Assembly (NCBI GenBank): GCA_033032175.1
Contig: CM065326.1
Location: 13,968,001 to 14,032,000, forward strand
Reading direction: 5' to 3'
Source of the DNA: Saturnia japonica
Taxonomy: Eukaryota; Arthropoda; Insecta; Lepidoptera; Saturniidae
Length of the DNA stretch: 64,000 nt
Part shown: positions 1 to 9,512 of the stretch, one piece after another
Numbering within the stretch: position 1 is the first letter of the stretch
How the letters are laid out: each line of letters begins with the position of its first letter
Translations under genes and position numbers: made by a program
Notes under the pieces: generated by a model
Databases searched by the model: none
The model's input: only the letters and a program-made list of their open reading frames with translations
Told to the model about the DNA's origin: nothing

Positions 1-680
1 TTTGAGATGCCGTCAAAAATTGTCTAGTGATATTCAAAACGAATCGGAGATGTATTTCATACGTTGCCTAAATAGCATTTGGCATTCTATAGAATGCCTA
101 AGCAAAATATTTAATAATTATCTTTATTTCATGCATTGCCTATAACATATAGTACAAATACGGAGTAAAATAAAAAGTAATGATGAATACAGTATACAAT
201 ATAAGTAACAACGTTCATTTGTGTTGTTGTTATAAACTTTGACGTCACCAAGTCACCATAGCACGCCAATATGACGGATCCTTAAAGTGCTCAAATTCGA
301 TTGATATTTTATCTTTAAAAAAAACTAAAATAGAAGTTTTATTTAGTTTTACGATTATATAACGATATAAAGGTGTTGATTAAAAAGGGTTAAAAAAATC
401 ATGCTTAATACCCTATTGGCTAGCGGTGAAAAAAAAATACGTTTGAGAATTTATATAAATGTAGATTTCTTTACGTTTATATGCAACTAGGTGCTGCCGC
501 GGCTACGCAAATATTAACTGCAGAATTATTTTATAAGAAAATATGGAGATAATTTGAAAAAATGGATTAAAATCTATCCAGTACCTAGTTTTTGTGTGAC
601 GTGCACAAAATGGCAAACGACATCATTTTATTTTAAGGCAGAGCTGGCGTATTGGTTTAAACATTAAACTAGTACCTTCC
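1..680. other. intergenic, no gene seen
   Basis: AT-rich sequence with no convincing open frame, RNA gene or complete repeat. A TGACGTCA-type motif occurs near 240. I see nothing else to annotate before the LINE tail at 681. Confidence 0.5.
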
Positions 681-725
681 CTCAGGAAGAGGACTTTAAC
701 CAGAAGTGGGATACTTACAGGTTGG
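681..725 (+). repeat. RTE-type LINE 3' tail fragment
   Basis: The stretch reads like the common lepidopteran RTE-clade 3' tail, with the element's last codons followed by a phrase close to 'cagcagtgggatacttacaggttg'. It is a short, degenerate remnant with no coding content. Confidence 0.45.
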
Positions 726-872
726 TATTATGTATTACGTTTATTACTATATCATTATTTAATACTTGATGATTATTATTCTAATTTTTAAGTAATGTAG
801 GTTTATGCTATTGTAACACACGCTTGTGACCTGGAACGTCAATATAAATGTGTGTTTATGGATAGCCCTATA

Positions 873-1185
873 TGTTCCGATTACTGAATACACATACGCA
901 CGGTTCCTTCCTTCCTCCCAGGAGGAAGGGAACGTGCCTATGTGTATATTTAGTTAGCTCGAATCGTAGGTGTAGGGATTCGAATAGATCGCGACCTATT
1001 TGCGAACGCGACGACCGCCCGAGCCGAGGTCCGGCCACTTTAGCACCCTCGTGCGAGTCGTCCACAAAACTTTCGCGGCTGAGTGCCCTCTGCGCTCGCC
1101 CCCAAGTCCGGTGAAGCTGTAAAAGCCGCAGCGGCTTTAGGGCCCCTAAGGCTAACAGTGTAGTCAGTTCTAAAAAAAAAAAAAA
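873..1185 (+). mobile_element. poly(A)-tailed retroposed insert with perfect target-site duplications
   Basis: A 313-bp insert ending in A14 (1172-1185) is flanked by identical 12-bp direct repeats GATAGCCCTATA at 861-872 and 1186-1197. That is the signature of LINE-machinery retroposition. The body is much more GC- and CpG-rich than its surroundings. It begins with a long imperfect hairpin (889-946) whose arms contain TTCCTTCC / GGAGGAAGG. No complete RNA polymerase III boxes were recognised, and the small open frames it carries do not resemble a known protein. It could be a SINE, a retrocopied non-coding RNA or the 3' end of a LINE. The intact duplications suggest a relatively recent insertion. 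Confidence 0.8.
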
Positions 1186-1314
1186 GATAGCCCTATAAAT
1201 ATATTTTGATCTCTGGATGGGTATTTACACTGATTTTATATAAAATTTATGTGTTCCATAAAAATGACTGTAATTATTATAATAATTATAAAGCTGGAGT
1301 AAATTTGTATCGAT

Positions 1315-1320
1315 TTTATT
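1315..1320 (-). promoter_or_regulatory. polyadenylation signal of gene A
   Basis: A canonical AATAAA on the minus strand, about 32 nt after the gene A stop codon. It supports a transcript ending shortly downstream. Confidence 0.7.
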
Positions 1321-1351
1321 TGTCAAAAAAAAGAAACAATTTGTTTTTTTT

Positions 1352-2716
1352 TCAAGGAATAACCTGCCCTAATCCTTGTACTTGCATTTCGAAAGGAACG
1401 CCGTAATTTTGCACATTCGGCCCAGAGTTTCTGCGCCAGAATCTTTCTATCTTTTTTGCTTTTCTCTGGCGTTGTTGCAGAGTCAACGGCAAAACTTGTT
1501 TGTGAGCTCTTACGTTAGAAACACTTTTAGATATTACTGCCTTTTTGTAAAACCATTCTGGTACATAAATGTTATTATTATTTTCGTTATGAGGAACCAC
1601 TTTGGACGTGCTATGTTTCCCGAAAATAATTTTTGCTATTTGCTCCTTTACTTCCTTTTCACTTAGCGCCAAACCGCCATTTTGTGATAGTTGTTTAACA
1701 TTATCAATCAGACGTTTTTGTTTTTCCGTTACGTTTTGTACTTCTGTCCTTCGACCATCTTTATTTTTTACATAGTCCATTACTTTCTCTATGATGAAAG
1801 TTTTATACAACTGATAGTATCTTAATAATTCTTCAGGGTTTAAAGATAGTTCTTTCTCTGATTGATTCATTAAGAGGTTTTTTACTTGCTTTGTTAACGC
1901 ATCATCAGCTTGTTCTCCAGTCACATCATTTACTTCTGCGTCGACATGAGATTTAATTTTTTTTACACCCTTACCAAATTTATCGACTTCATTTAATCCC
2001 ACTTGAAATAGTTCACCATTTCTATCTTTGTTACATTTACCATCAAGACAAAAGCTGTTTAGTTTACCTAGCAATTCATTTAAATGTGACATATCCAGAA
2101 CTATTGCATCCACGTCGTCGTTTATTTTGTATTTCTTACCGTGATGTTTTAACTCTTTTATAAGAGTACCACGTTTAATGATATCATTATTGGTCATATA
2201 GTCACTGCCCGTTCTTCCATGACCACATCTCCCATTTTCACTATTGCATCTCAGTTTGTTTTTGCTTTCATTAGGTTCATATTTATTAACATCGTTTTCA
2301 AGTTCGTTCAGAAGTTGCTGTACTCCGTCATTATATACAATGCTAACGTCTTTGTTATCTCTGTTATCTGTACAGCGTAGGCCCCCTCTGCCGCAGCCGC
2401 ATCTTCCTGCCTTACAAAGTCTATTATTTTCTATTGAAGTAGTGTCGCTTTTGTCGTTTTTAAGCAAAGCGCTTAAAGCTTTAAGCTTAAAGTTTTGGGA
2501 CTCTTCATCGCTATGTAAATGTTTATTTTTACTCACATAATTTTTTGGTTTTATAGGAAGTACACTTACTTCCTCTTTTCTCTTAATACCGAGTTTATTC
2601 AGTAAATCTCCTAAATTATAAAAATCTTCATTTAATTTCTGAACATGGTAATTCCGTTGAGTTGTGAAGACTACAAATTTTAACAAAAAGACCACAATGG
2701 GGATTATTTTTACCAT
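1352..2716 (-). CDS. gene A: orphan secreted protein, 454 aa, with three Cys-Gly-Arg motifs
   Basis: This is an uninterrupted minus-strand frame starting at a true ATG and ending TGA. Residues 2-19 are a hydrophobic leader after a Lys, read as a signal peptide with likely cleavage near residue 20. The mature part is highly charged and rich in Lys, Asn, Glu and Leu. Three short motifs share the plan Cys, spacer, Gly-(Arg/Lys)-Cys, then Arg-x-Gly: CKAGRCGCGRGG from residue 101, a second with Cys157 and Cys164, and a third with Cys223 and Cys228. Cys115 makes eight cysteines in all. There are several dibasic sites (KK, RR). Residues 270-370 are Leu/Lys/Glu-rich and probably helical. AATAAA follows 32 nt after the stop. 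A possible splice acceptor lies near 2790, so an upstream non-coding exon is possible. I do not recognise the family. Intactness over 1.36 kb in repeat-filled DNA argues for selection. Gene B is a similar kind of gene 2.5 kb upstream, but no clear homology between them was seen. Confidence 0.72.
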   Translation of the reverse strand: MVKIIPIVVFLLKFVVFTTQRNYHVQKLNEDFYNLGDLLNKLGIKRKEEVSVLPIKPKNYVSKNKHLHSDEESQNFKLKALSALLKNDKSDTTSIENNRLCKAGRCGCGRGGLRCTDNRDNKDVSIVYNDGVQQLLNELENDVNKYEPNESKNKLRCNSENGRCGHGRTGSDYMTNNDIIKRGTLIKELKHHGKKYKINDDVDAIVLDMSHLNELLGKLNSFCLDGKCNKDRNGELFQVGLNEVDKFGKGVKKIKSHVDAEVNDVTGEQADDALTKQVKNLLMNQSEKELSLNPEELLRYYQLYKTFIIEKVMDYVKNKDGRRTEVQNVTEKQKRLIDNVKQLSQNGGLALSEKEVKEQIAKIIFGKHSTSKVVPHNENNNNIYVPEWFYKKAVISKSVSNVRAHKQVLPLTLQQRQRKAKKIERFWRRNSGPNVQNYGVPFEMQVQGLGQVIP

Positions 2717-2877
2717 TTTGTTAGTCCTTTAAATGAATCACTTTTTCATATTACGTTTGAATTGGAAATGTTGATATGAGTACTTAGTGATAAGGAAAAT
2801 AATCAAAATCAAAGTTAAACTGAAGAATTAACTAGAAGATTAATCGGCCATGAAATTGGCGTTAGTGTTTTTATGAA

Positions 2878-3181
2878 TCCTACTAATATAATAAATGTGA
2901 AAGTGTATACGATTGGATGTTTGTTACTCAATCACGTTAAAACGGCTGAACAGACTTTGGCACACAGATAGTCTATGACCTGAAATAACACATAGGGTAC
3001 TTTTTATTCCGGTAAAAGTCATAGTTTTACCAGTGTTATCCTACAAATATAATAAATGGAAAGTTTCTATGTTTTTTACTCAATCACGCATAAAACGGCG
3101 ATTTTTTTGGTTTGTCGTGATCCGAGATCAGTCTGTGTATATCCAATAATACGCAGACGAAGTCGCGGGTACCAGCTAGTC
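2878..3181 (+). repeat. lepidopteran interspersed repeat, composite
   Basis: It starts with a 'ctactaatataataaatg...' phrase and 'gtttgttactcaatcacg', contains 'ttggcacacagatag', and ends in 'gacgaagtcgcgggtaccagctagt'. This is a very common lepidopteran non-autonomous repeat plan. The start phrase recurs near 3046, so two truncated copies are joined here. Confidence 0.6.
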
Positions 3182-3690
3182 TGTAATAAACTTGATAACA
3201 GAATTTCTCAAAATTTTGTGACATGACTGTTACGCCCATATTTTCACAAAACAGCTAAAATGTTTAAAAATAAGGACAACTACATCATTAAAAAGGATCA
3301 ATGTGTATAAAATCACAGAGATAAAAATAGAACAAAATCTTCGTCTTTCTTATATTGAATGGCAACTTTGATCATACACAATTCTGCCAAAGTCACGTTT
3401 AAAGAATATTTATCCAATTATTATTATCTTGCAATATTCAAACATAGCTTCAACAAGATGGCGGCTCTCTTGTTTAAACTTTCCAGGGAGTTTTTGTGGT
3501 GTAAGGTGTGTATAATTACATCTATAGAACTGAGACGCCCAAGCCAACCTCACCTTCGACTGGTGCATTCTGCTGAGTAACGAACGAGTAAATGCCGATA
3601 ACGGGGTGGTAGGGCTGGGCTGTTTTGCCCGACAGTTTCGCGAGGTCGTCCGTCATAGTGACACGCTTTTACTTGTCACGTTTCGGGATC
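3182..3690. other. mostly unassigned; small fragment of the GGCG retroposon at 3455-3500
   Basis: No gene was seen. The part at 3455-3500 matches the middle of the GGCG retroposon family in minus orientation ('aagatggcggctctcttg' and 'agggagtttttgtg'). The phrase near 3530-3560 ('gacgcccaagccaacctcac') recurs in reverse near 11915-11940. Confidence 0.4.
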
Positions 3691-3832
3691 AGCATGACAT
3701 GACCGGCATGACAGTAGCGACTGTCGATGGATTACGATCTCTCGGTTGTTACGTTTGGATTGTACTGTACTTACTTGCTTACCACCAGGGACAGTATCGT
3801 CAATGTACTGAGATACTATAAAAAAAAACTTT
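3690..3832 (+). repeat. interspersed repeat, 'acgatctctcggt' family
   Basis: It is similar to 33575-33725 and, more weakly, to 54480-54600. Reverse copies lie at 7425-7510 and 33990-34090. Shared landmarks are a GCATGACAG...GACYGTCGATG block, 'gattacgatctctcggt', 'ggattgtactgt' and 'caccaggrrcagta'. The element class is not known. Confidence 0.55.
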
Positions 3833-4339
3833 TTAGCTTCAAAAACTCGTATACATTATTTTTGAATTGGTAAGAAATATTTTTAAATGAAGTAATATCA
3901 TCGGTCACACGAGTTCAGTGTTTTTCCTTAACTCTAAAGTACCCAACGTGCCTAAAGAAGTTTTGACTTAACAAACAATACAAATTAGGTGTACATTCGA
4001 GTACCTACATATACATAATAAAATTTGAAGTATTCTGCAAGTTTTTTAAAAACTACGGTAATTTCTGCAATGTGAGAGAATTGCTTTATATTTGATTTAG
4101 ATCGCATAAAATCATTGTATGAAAAAAGGATTATATTCACGGGTAGCTATTACAGCGTGTACTGACACGTTACAGCAGTGATAAGTATTTGGGCTCATTG
4201 GAATGGTCTCAGTAAATAAGTTTCTTGTGTCGGGGATTATTAAATTTCCAATTTACCTTGTAATTACTAGAAATATATATAAATTAGTAATTGCGTGGTT
4301 TAAACTTAGTAAGAAAAATTAAAGTTTTTTTAGGGTTAA
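3833..4339. other. intergenic, no feature recognised
   Basis: AT-rich sequence. No open frame, RNA gene or recognised repeat. Confidence 0.4.
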
Positions 4340-4665
4340 GTTATATAATAAGACTACCTCAGCACATTACTGATTTGTCGGACAACAAGTTCAAGGTCCG
4401 TGTCGAACTGGTTTTACTGTTAAAAGGCAACGTGAATGACAGTGATATCTGGAAGTGACTCCCTCTCTATATATCTACTAAAATAATATTATAATTATTA
4501 TATAACTGTAAACCTTATATATACTGCAAAAAAAAATTATCGATCGAGTTCCTTACCGGTTCTTCTCGACGACTGGGATGTTTTCCGAACCGGTATTAAT
4601 GTTTTGACTCCATAAGTACCTTCTTAAGGGCTAAATTAATTAAATTATTCTAAATTTTGGTATCT
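4340..4665 (+). repeat. LINE reverse-transcriptase C-terminal tail and 3' UTR fragment (LINE-X)
   Basis: The plus strand encodes a decayed version of the tail 'LP.HITDL.DNKFK' followed by a Lys-Gly-rich stretch and '...W stop', the usual end of a lepidopteran non-LTR RT. A conserved 3' UTR follows ('accggttcttctcgacgactggg', 'ggctaaattaattaaa'). It matches the reverse complement of 49440-49780. Other tails of this family are at 6738-6880, 22137-22262, 25675-25802, 55640-55745, 57325-57362 and 61570-61800. Confidence 0.65.
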
Positions 4666-4684
4666 CTTTATATGTGTGTGTTAA

Positions 4685-5090
4685 TCTATCTTTTATCTAT
4701 ATAAATGGATAACTAACTGACATATCAACGCACAGCCCATACTACTAGGACTAGTTCTGTGAAACTTTACATGCGGGTTTCTTTTACACTATAGGTGAAC
4801 ACTAAGGAAGGATTTTTGCAAATTCAACCCCTAAGCTGGCGAAAAAGGCGATGAAAGTTTATATAAAATCAGTCATTTTTGAGAACATATCTATGGAAAT
4901 TGTTTTTTTTAAGAATACCACCGAATCAAACAATAGTCTTTCATCAACTTTCCTCAAAAATGTAAGACTTTAACTTCGTGACGTGACGTCGTTTAACTTC
5001 GTGACGTGACGTCAAAGAAATGGGACAAAAACATTAACAGGACATAGCCCAAATATGACTCGAGCAAAGCCGCGGGTAAAGCATTATATA
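4685..5090 (+). repeat. lepidopteran interspersed repeat ('aactgacatatcaacgcacagcc' type)
   Basis: It shares the order 'gactgac...atcaacg.acagcc', 'ttttacact', 'ttcaacccctaag' and a final 'cgagcaaagccgcgggtaaagc' with the repeat at 44235-44560. Partial copies lie at 18365-18455 and 23705-23845. It contains the tandem repeat at 4968-5013. Confidence 0.55.
4968..5013. repeat. two-copy 23-bp tandem repeat with CRE-like sites
   Basis: TTTAACTTCGTGACGTGACG followed by TC is repeated directly with a 23-bp period. Each unit carries TGACGTGACGTC, an overlapping pair of TGACG half-sites of the CREB/ATF type. It lies about 130 bp beyond the gene B polyadenylation signal. Confidence 0.7.
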
Positions 5091-5140
5091 GAATATTATA
5101 CTGAAGTGAACATAAAAAGCACAAAATTATAAACAACTAT

Positions 5141-5146
5141 TTTATT
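5141..5146 (-). promoter_or_regulatory. polyadenylation signal of gene B
   Basis: AATAAA on the minus strand, 47 nt after the gene B stop codon. Confidence 0.7.
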
Positions 5147-5192
5147 AACTATTTTTACATGTCTTAAATATTGTTTAAATATCACAACATCT

Positions 5193-5741
5193 TTACGATG
5201 TCAAAGGAACCTGTAAATATCCGTTAACTTTCATTAACACAGGAAAAGCGTAATGAAGTAATACTTCGTTTTCAAGTAATGCTCCTTGGCTACGCCTCCC
5301 GGAAAACTCTTCTCCATCATGTAACTCAGTCACAATGTCTTCAAGCCTCTTCTTTGCTTCCCCTTCCCGTTTGAATTTCTCTAAATTCTCCTCGAAATCA
5401 GCTATATTTCCATTATCTTCATCTCTCATTGTATCATGATAAGCGAAATCTGTTTCACTTCTTCTCATAGATTTAAAAATACTTCCTAAAGCATTTATTA
5501 CATTATCTTCTTTAGTTTCACTGTTCTTTTTAGCAGTTCCTCCAAGGACTTTAATATTATTATTATTCCTTTTTGGGTTCCTTCTGTAATCTTTGTTTAT
5601 ATCATAGAATCTATTCTGTTCATCAATGATAGAAGTTACGTCGAAACGGTCGTTCTGTTCTCCGAATGTGACATCTGGCTTCATAACCCTATCGGCGATG
5701 TACTGACTGATTACTAAGGTGAAGAAGATGGATGTAAGCAT
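5193..5741 (-). CDS. gene B: orphan small secreted protein, 182 aa
   Basis: This is an intact minus-strand frame with an ATG start and TAA stop. Residues 1-17 are hydrophobic and read as a signal peptide; cleavage near Ala16 is plausible. The mature protein has no Cys and is rich in Asp, Glu, Asn, Arg and Lys. It has an Asn-rich basic patch (residues 53-65), a charged probably helical segment (115-143), Gly-Arg-Arg and Arg-Arg sites, and a less charged C-terminal tail of about 30 residues after Gly-Arg-Arg. A precursor cleaved at dibasic sites is possible but unproven. The sequence just upstream of the ATG reads tttacag then the exon, a good splice acceptor, so a 5' UTR exon probably lies further right. 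AATAAA follows 47 nt after the stop. No family was recognised. Confidence 0.65.
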   Translation of the reverse strand: MLTSIFFTLVISQYIADRVMKPDVTFGEQNDRFDVTSIIDEQNRFYDINKDYRRNPKRNNNNIKVLGGTAKKNSETKEDNVINALGSIFKSMRRSETDFAYHDTMRDEDNGNIADFEENLEKFKREGEAKKRLEDIVTELHDGEEFSGRRSQGALLENEVLLHYAFPVLMKVNGYLQVPLTS

Positions 5742-5753
5742 TAATTGAATAAT

Positions 5754-5767
5754 CTGTAAAGGTAATC
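5754..5767 (-). promoter_or_regulatory. putative 3' splice site before gene B
   Basis: Read on the minus strand, 'gattacctttacag' ends in AG directly before the exon sequence that reaches the gene B ATG 15 nt later. Only the sequence supports it; no matching donor was identified. Confidence 0.45.
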
Positions 5768-6007
5768 ATATCGTTCACATTATTACTCTTTGGTACACGA
5801 TTTTATAGTAAAAGGAAGAAAGAAAATATACTGATTAGATGTCGAAGCAACAATAGTTTTAAGTATAAGTTATATTTCTAACATCGCAACGTTGCCAATC
5901 AAATACTGAATTCAACATCGCAAAAGACCCCAATCACCCAGTAGTGGTTTTAGTTAGGCCTACACTAATACATATAGCCTTAGATTTGCAAATTTATCAT
6001 ACGACTT

Positions 6008-6260
6008 CACAGAAATGAGTATACGATGGTATGGACATGTTATTCGAAGATCCATTGACTACGCTATGAGGAAGTGCCATTCCATGGGTATAGGAACGAA
6101 GGGACAAGGCAGGCCGTTTCCTACTTGGATGACAAATGTCCAGAGGGATATGAAGCGCTTCGATCTGTTAAACGAGTAAAAACAAGCAAATGGTGCCTCA
6201 TTATTGGGAAAGCCGACTCTGTAACGGGAAGATGAAAGAAAGTAGAAGACCACATAGATA
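6008..6260 (+). pseudogene. RTE-clade LINE reverse transcriptase, C-terminal fragment
   Basis: The plus strand reads '...IRWYGHVIRRS...', then a Gly-rich basic stretch 'GTKGQGRPFPTWMTNVQ' and 'RDMKRFDL'. These match the order of the RTE-like LINE C-terminus (RW.GHV.RR, GRGRPP.TW...DM). A stop follows and the frame is lost near 6175, after which a neighbouring frame continues the homology. It is a dead fragment with no upstream RT domain. Confidence 0.7.
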
Positions 6261-6737
6261 TATGTACCTTCTATATATTTTTTTATTGCGTAGCAGTTTT
6301 AGAGAGTTTTGGATTAGCAGTACATGGACACATTCTCTATATCTTCGATATGGTGTACAACCATATAGATAAGTTTGGACATATTAACGACCGACACAAT
6401 TTTAATATTAAAAATATACATAAAAAAGTAATCGCATCTTTTAGACTTAGTAATACAAATAACAGTTTTTTAGATAATTGTGTTAGTTTTTAGACAGTAA
6501 ATTTAAGAATCATGTAAATCAAGTTTTAGAGTCGATAGTTTATTATAGAATTGATCCATTACGTGATTGATGTTGATATTTAAAAGTGACACTAAAAATT
6601 GCAATAAATTGTAATTAACACTTATTTTCATAGATTAATGACTAATGAGGGCGCTACCGCCAGCGAAAACTAATCATCAATCTATGCTTATATACCTTGT
6701 TTTAAAAAAAATCCAAAAAGAACATGCTTGTATGCCC
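6261..6737. other. intergenic, no feature recognised
   Basis: AT-rich sequence with no supported gene or repeat. Confidence 0.4.
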
Positions 6738-6880
6738 AATCGGGTGCCAATCCGGTTTTTCTTGATGACAGAGATGTTTTCCGAACCAGGTGGCAGTGTC
6801 ATGTCATTTTTGACTTTATTTTGATTGCATTTCTCTGTTTTCTTGTATCTCTTCAATCTCTTTTCATTAAATAAAGGGCA
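6738..6880 (+). repeat. LINE-X 3' UTR fragment
   Basis: A degenerate copy of the 'ccggttcttctcgatgactgggatgttttccgaacc' block, ending in 'tcattaaataaag'. Compare 4540-4665. Confidence 0.5.
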
Positions 6881-7424
6881 ATTTTTTTATTAATCAATGT
6901 AAGTTACAGCATAGCTATGTACTATGTAATTTTTTTACAATTTGGGACTTACTTTGAAATTGTTTTGGTGGACGTGATAAGTTCTCTTTTACTACACTAA
7001 AAGTCACATTTAAGGGCAAATATCATGACTTCTAAAGAAGATATTATTACTAAAAAATTAAATGGATGTTATAAAAAAATCTTACCATTTTTTATTGTTT
7101 TATTTTTATTGTAGAAACTTCGTCATAACAGTTTATATGATAAAACAACATGGCGTATGCGTGTTGATTAAACTCTTTACAGTTTGGAATTCAATTAACT
7201 TTTTAATTTAAAAACATGCATAAAACATAAAATCAAAAAGTTTCTACTTGCTTAAACAGGTATGATGTATTAGGGTATTCTAAGAAATAATATAATCATA
7301 GTATTTACTATTTTTGACATCCTATTTTATTTTAATGGAAGTTATTTTGAATAACAATTGGTGTATTTTAATACAAAACGTTTTATTATTTTAAAAGCCA
7401 GCATTTTTACTATCGTGCCATGGA
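6881..7424. other. intergenic, no feature recognised
   Basis: Very AT-rich. No open frame of interest and no repeat recognised. Confidence 0.4.
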
Positions 7425-7735
7425 TAGGTGATGACACTGTATCTGATTGTGGTCATAATGCAATTCAATACAATCCAATACCACCGAGAGCTACAATCCA
7501 TTGTCAGTCTTCACTGTAAAGCCGACATGCTCAAATATCTCTTCATGTTATGTTTGACGGACACCATGTTGTAGGACAAAGGGAACACCCTCGCCGGGAG
7601 CTTCATAGTAAAAGCCGGGCAAAGATAAGATGTAGCAAATTTCTTTGTTCGTGCCGACATGGAGGTTACCGTAAAGGCAGCCCTACGCGTGTGGTAGAAA
7701 CCTGCACTAAAGGGTTCAGTCTGATACTACCCTGA
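7425..7735 (-). repeat. composite interspersed repeat
   Basis: The left part is a minus-orientation copy of the 'acgatctctcggt' family. The right part ('aaatatctcttca...', 'catggaggttaccgta') recurs at 34095-34260 next to another minus-orientation copy, so both parts probably belong to one element. Class unknown. Confidence 0.5.
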
Positions 7736-7843
7736 CTGTGAACTCCCGAACGGCCAAATCGGTGCAATGAGATAATGAACCCTCCGACCCATCACTTCTT
7801 GGTATATAGTTGAGCAGAGAAAGGACGCGCGCGAGACGCCTCT

Positions 7844-8600
7844 CTAACCCCCACTAGTACATCTACTCAAACTTATAACGAGGTCCTGCTGCAGGAGCTC
7901 TCTCCTTAGTAGTTGTTGGTCTTTCGGCGTCGACACACAAGGCACAGTGTAGCTTTTTATCTCTACACTCTGGTGCCTTGTGGCTGATCTTTCCTCGTCG
8001 GAAACAAAGCTCCTCCTGTCTGATGCCGGTAGACACAGGATGATTGTGACCCACACACATGCAATTAAAACAGTGAAGAGGGCCGTCTTCAAGGAGATGA
8101 ATGCGTGCCACCTCCACCCCGCCGAGAAGTCTTCCTGCCTCCACAAGCTCTCTGACAACAGCGACAGGCAAAGCAAAGTGTATTACTCCACTTCCTTTTC
8201 TAAAGGCGTGTATTTCACCAGCCCTTATAAACCTTATGGCTCATACTAGAGATCTGTGGCTCACACAAAGCTATTGCCGCGACAGTTGTGATAGCCTCCT
8301 CTCTGTATATCAAGTCATCTAATCCAATGACTCGAACATTTACTCTCTTCTATGTGGTGATGCTCTCTAGACCCGTCTGAATTCTATTGGCCAGTCTTTC
8401 GGCCTACCCTGACCTTGGTAGTCAGGAATCCCAATGATCCTAGCTCCCGTAGCTATCTCCAGGATCGACAAATCGTCCACCTACAAAGCCACCCAAATCC
8501 AGAAAGTCGCGCCTTTAAAATGGAATTCTTTTAAGTCACCACCTGGGCCACAGCCTCAGGCTGTAGTTCTAAAACCACTGCAGTAGAGCGTGGTGCCGAG
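7844..8600 (-). pseudogene. ORF1 (gag-like) remnant of an R1/jockey-type LINE
   Basis: On the minus strand 7863-8171 encodes CCHC zinc-knuckle remnants: 'CFNCMCVGH', a damaged second knuckle containing 'GKISHKAPEC', then 'KKLHCALC'. The sequence before them ('PVAVVRELVEAGRLLGGVEVA') and the degraded stretch up to 8600 fit the region preceding the knuckles in R1-clade ORF1 proteins. Frame changes and missing Cys residues show it is dead. No endonuclease or RT portion adjoins it. ORF1 proteins of this type bind the element RNA. Confidence 0.6.
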
Positions 8601-9389
8601 GGTAACCTTGTCATAAAGCCAATTGTCAATAAGCAATAAAACTTCAGAACTTGCCACTGGCAAGTCACAAGCACATTAGTCGTAAAGTAAGTCGACTTCT
8701 GCAAGTTTTAAGTTCTTCAAGTCTCGTGTGTAAACAAAAATTCAAGTAATTTTAAGCTTGCTGTATACACTTGCTTCTTGATTGTACGTGCCAAATAAAG
8801 TTTATGCAAGTTTTTCATTTAGTACGTAACTAATAATATAAGCGAGAAAAAGTATGATCCCATAAAGTCATATCATAATCCCCCAATTAAGGGGCGTTAT
8901 AAGCAAAGATTATAGAAATAATATTAAGAAAAACGTTGGTTTAGAGCGTTTAGCAGAAGAATGAAAGCTTTTTAATTGCACGGGATATTTACTTTAATAT
9001 TCTCTTAACAATTGATTTTTAAGACTAAGATCATTACTTCTCAATATCCAATATCGTACCCACATCTTACGTTTTATCTTTCTTTTTTGTTTGCCAACAG
9101 TATAGCAGACTGCAGAGCAACTCGTATTTTCATACAGCTAGGCATCTGTTCTGTTTGACCGCACTGTATGCAGTTTCTGTCAAATAGTTGTACAATGCCT
9201 TTCAGCAAATTAATTTCTAAATACTTCTAAAAGCGACTTGTAACAGAAATATTGCATAATTACTATCATACGGCAAATAGTACGTATTAAACATTGGATA
9301 AATGGTAAAGACAATACAAGAGAGTATTAAAACTTCCTTAATAGCAATAAAATACATATTAACACACGTCTGTTTGTATGTAATCGTAG
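8601..9389. other. intergenic, no feature recognised
   Basis: AT-rich sequence without a recognisable gene or repeat. Confidence 0.4.
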
Positions 9390-9512
9390 GAGTAGTCGTA
9401 AACGCGCCCCGCAAACTCGCGGTCGCTCGGCGGGAAAAAATGCAAATGGCGGTGCGTCGTGACGTCACGTCCCGCGCAGATGCCGCGCGAGTGTTCCCGC
9501 TCTGATGTTGTT
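9390..9512. promoter_or_regulatory. CpG-rich patch with a CRE-like palindrome
   Basis: A local GC- and CpG-rich block inside AT-rich DNA contains GTGACGTCAC at about 9459-9468, a perfect palindromic CREB/ATF-type site. It could be a promoter or enhancer. No transcript evidence is visible and no coding frame is supported; the open frames over it are not gene-like. Confidence 0.35.

Noticed and set aside
1352..5741. Genes A and B as paralogues
   Set aside because: Apart from leader, charge and orientation, no shared motif or alignable stretch was seen; gene B lacks cysteines.
7980..8322. Plus-strand frames over the LINE ORF1 remnant
   Set aside because: The zinc-knuckle motifs are on the minus strand; the plus frames are shadows.
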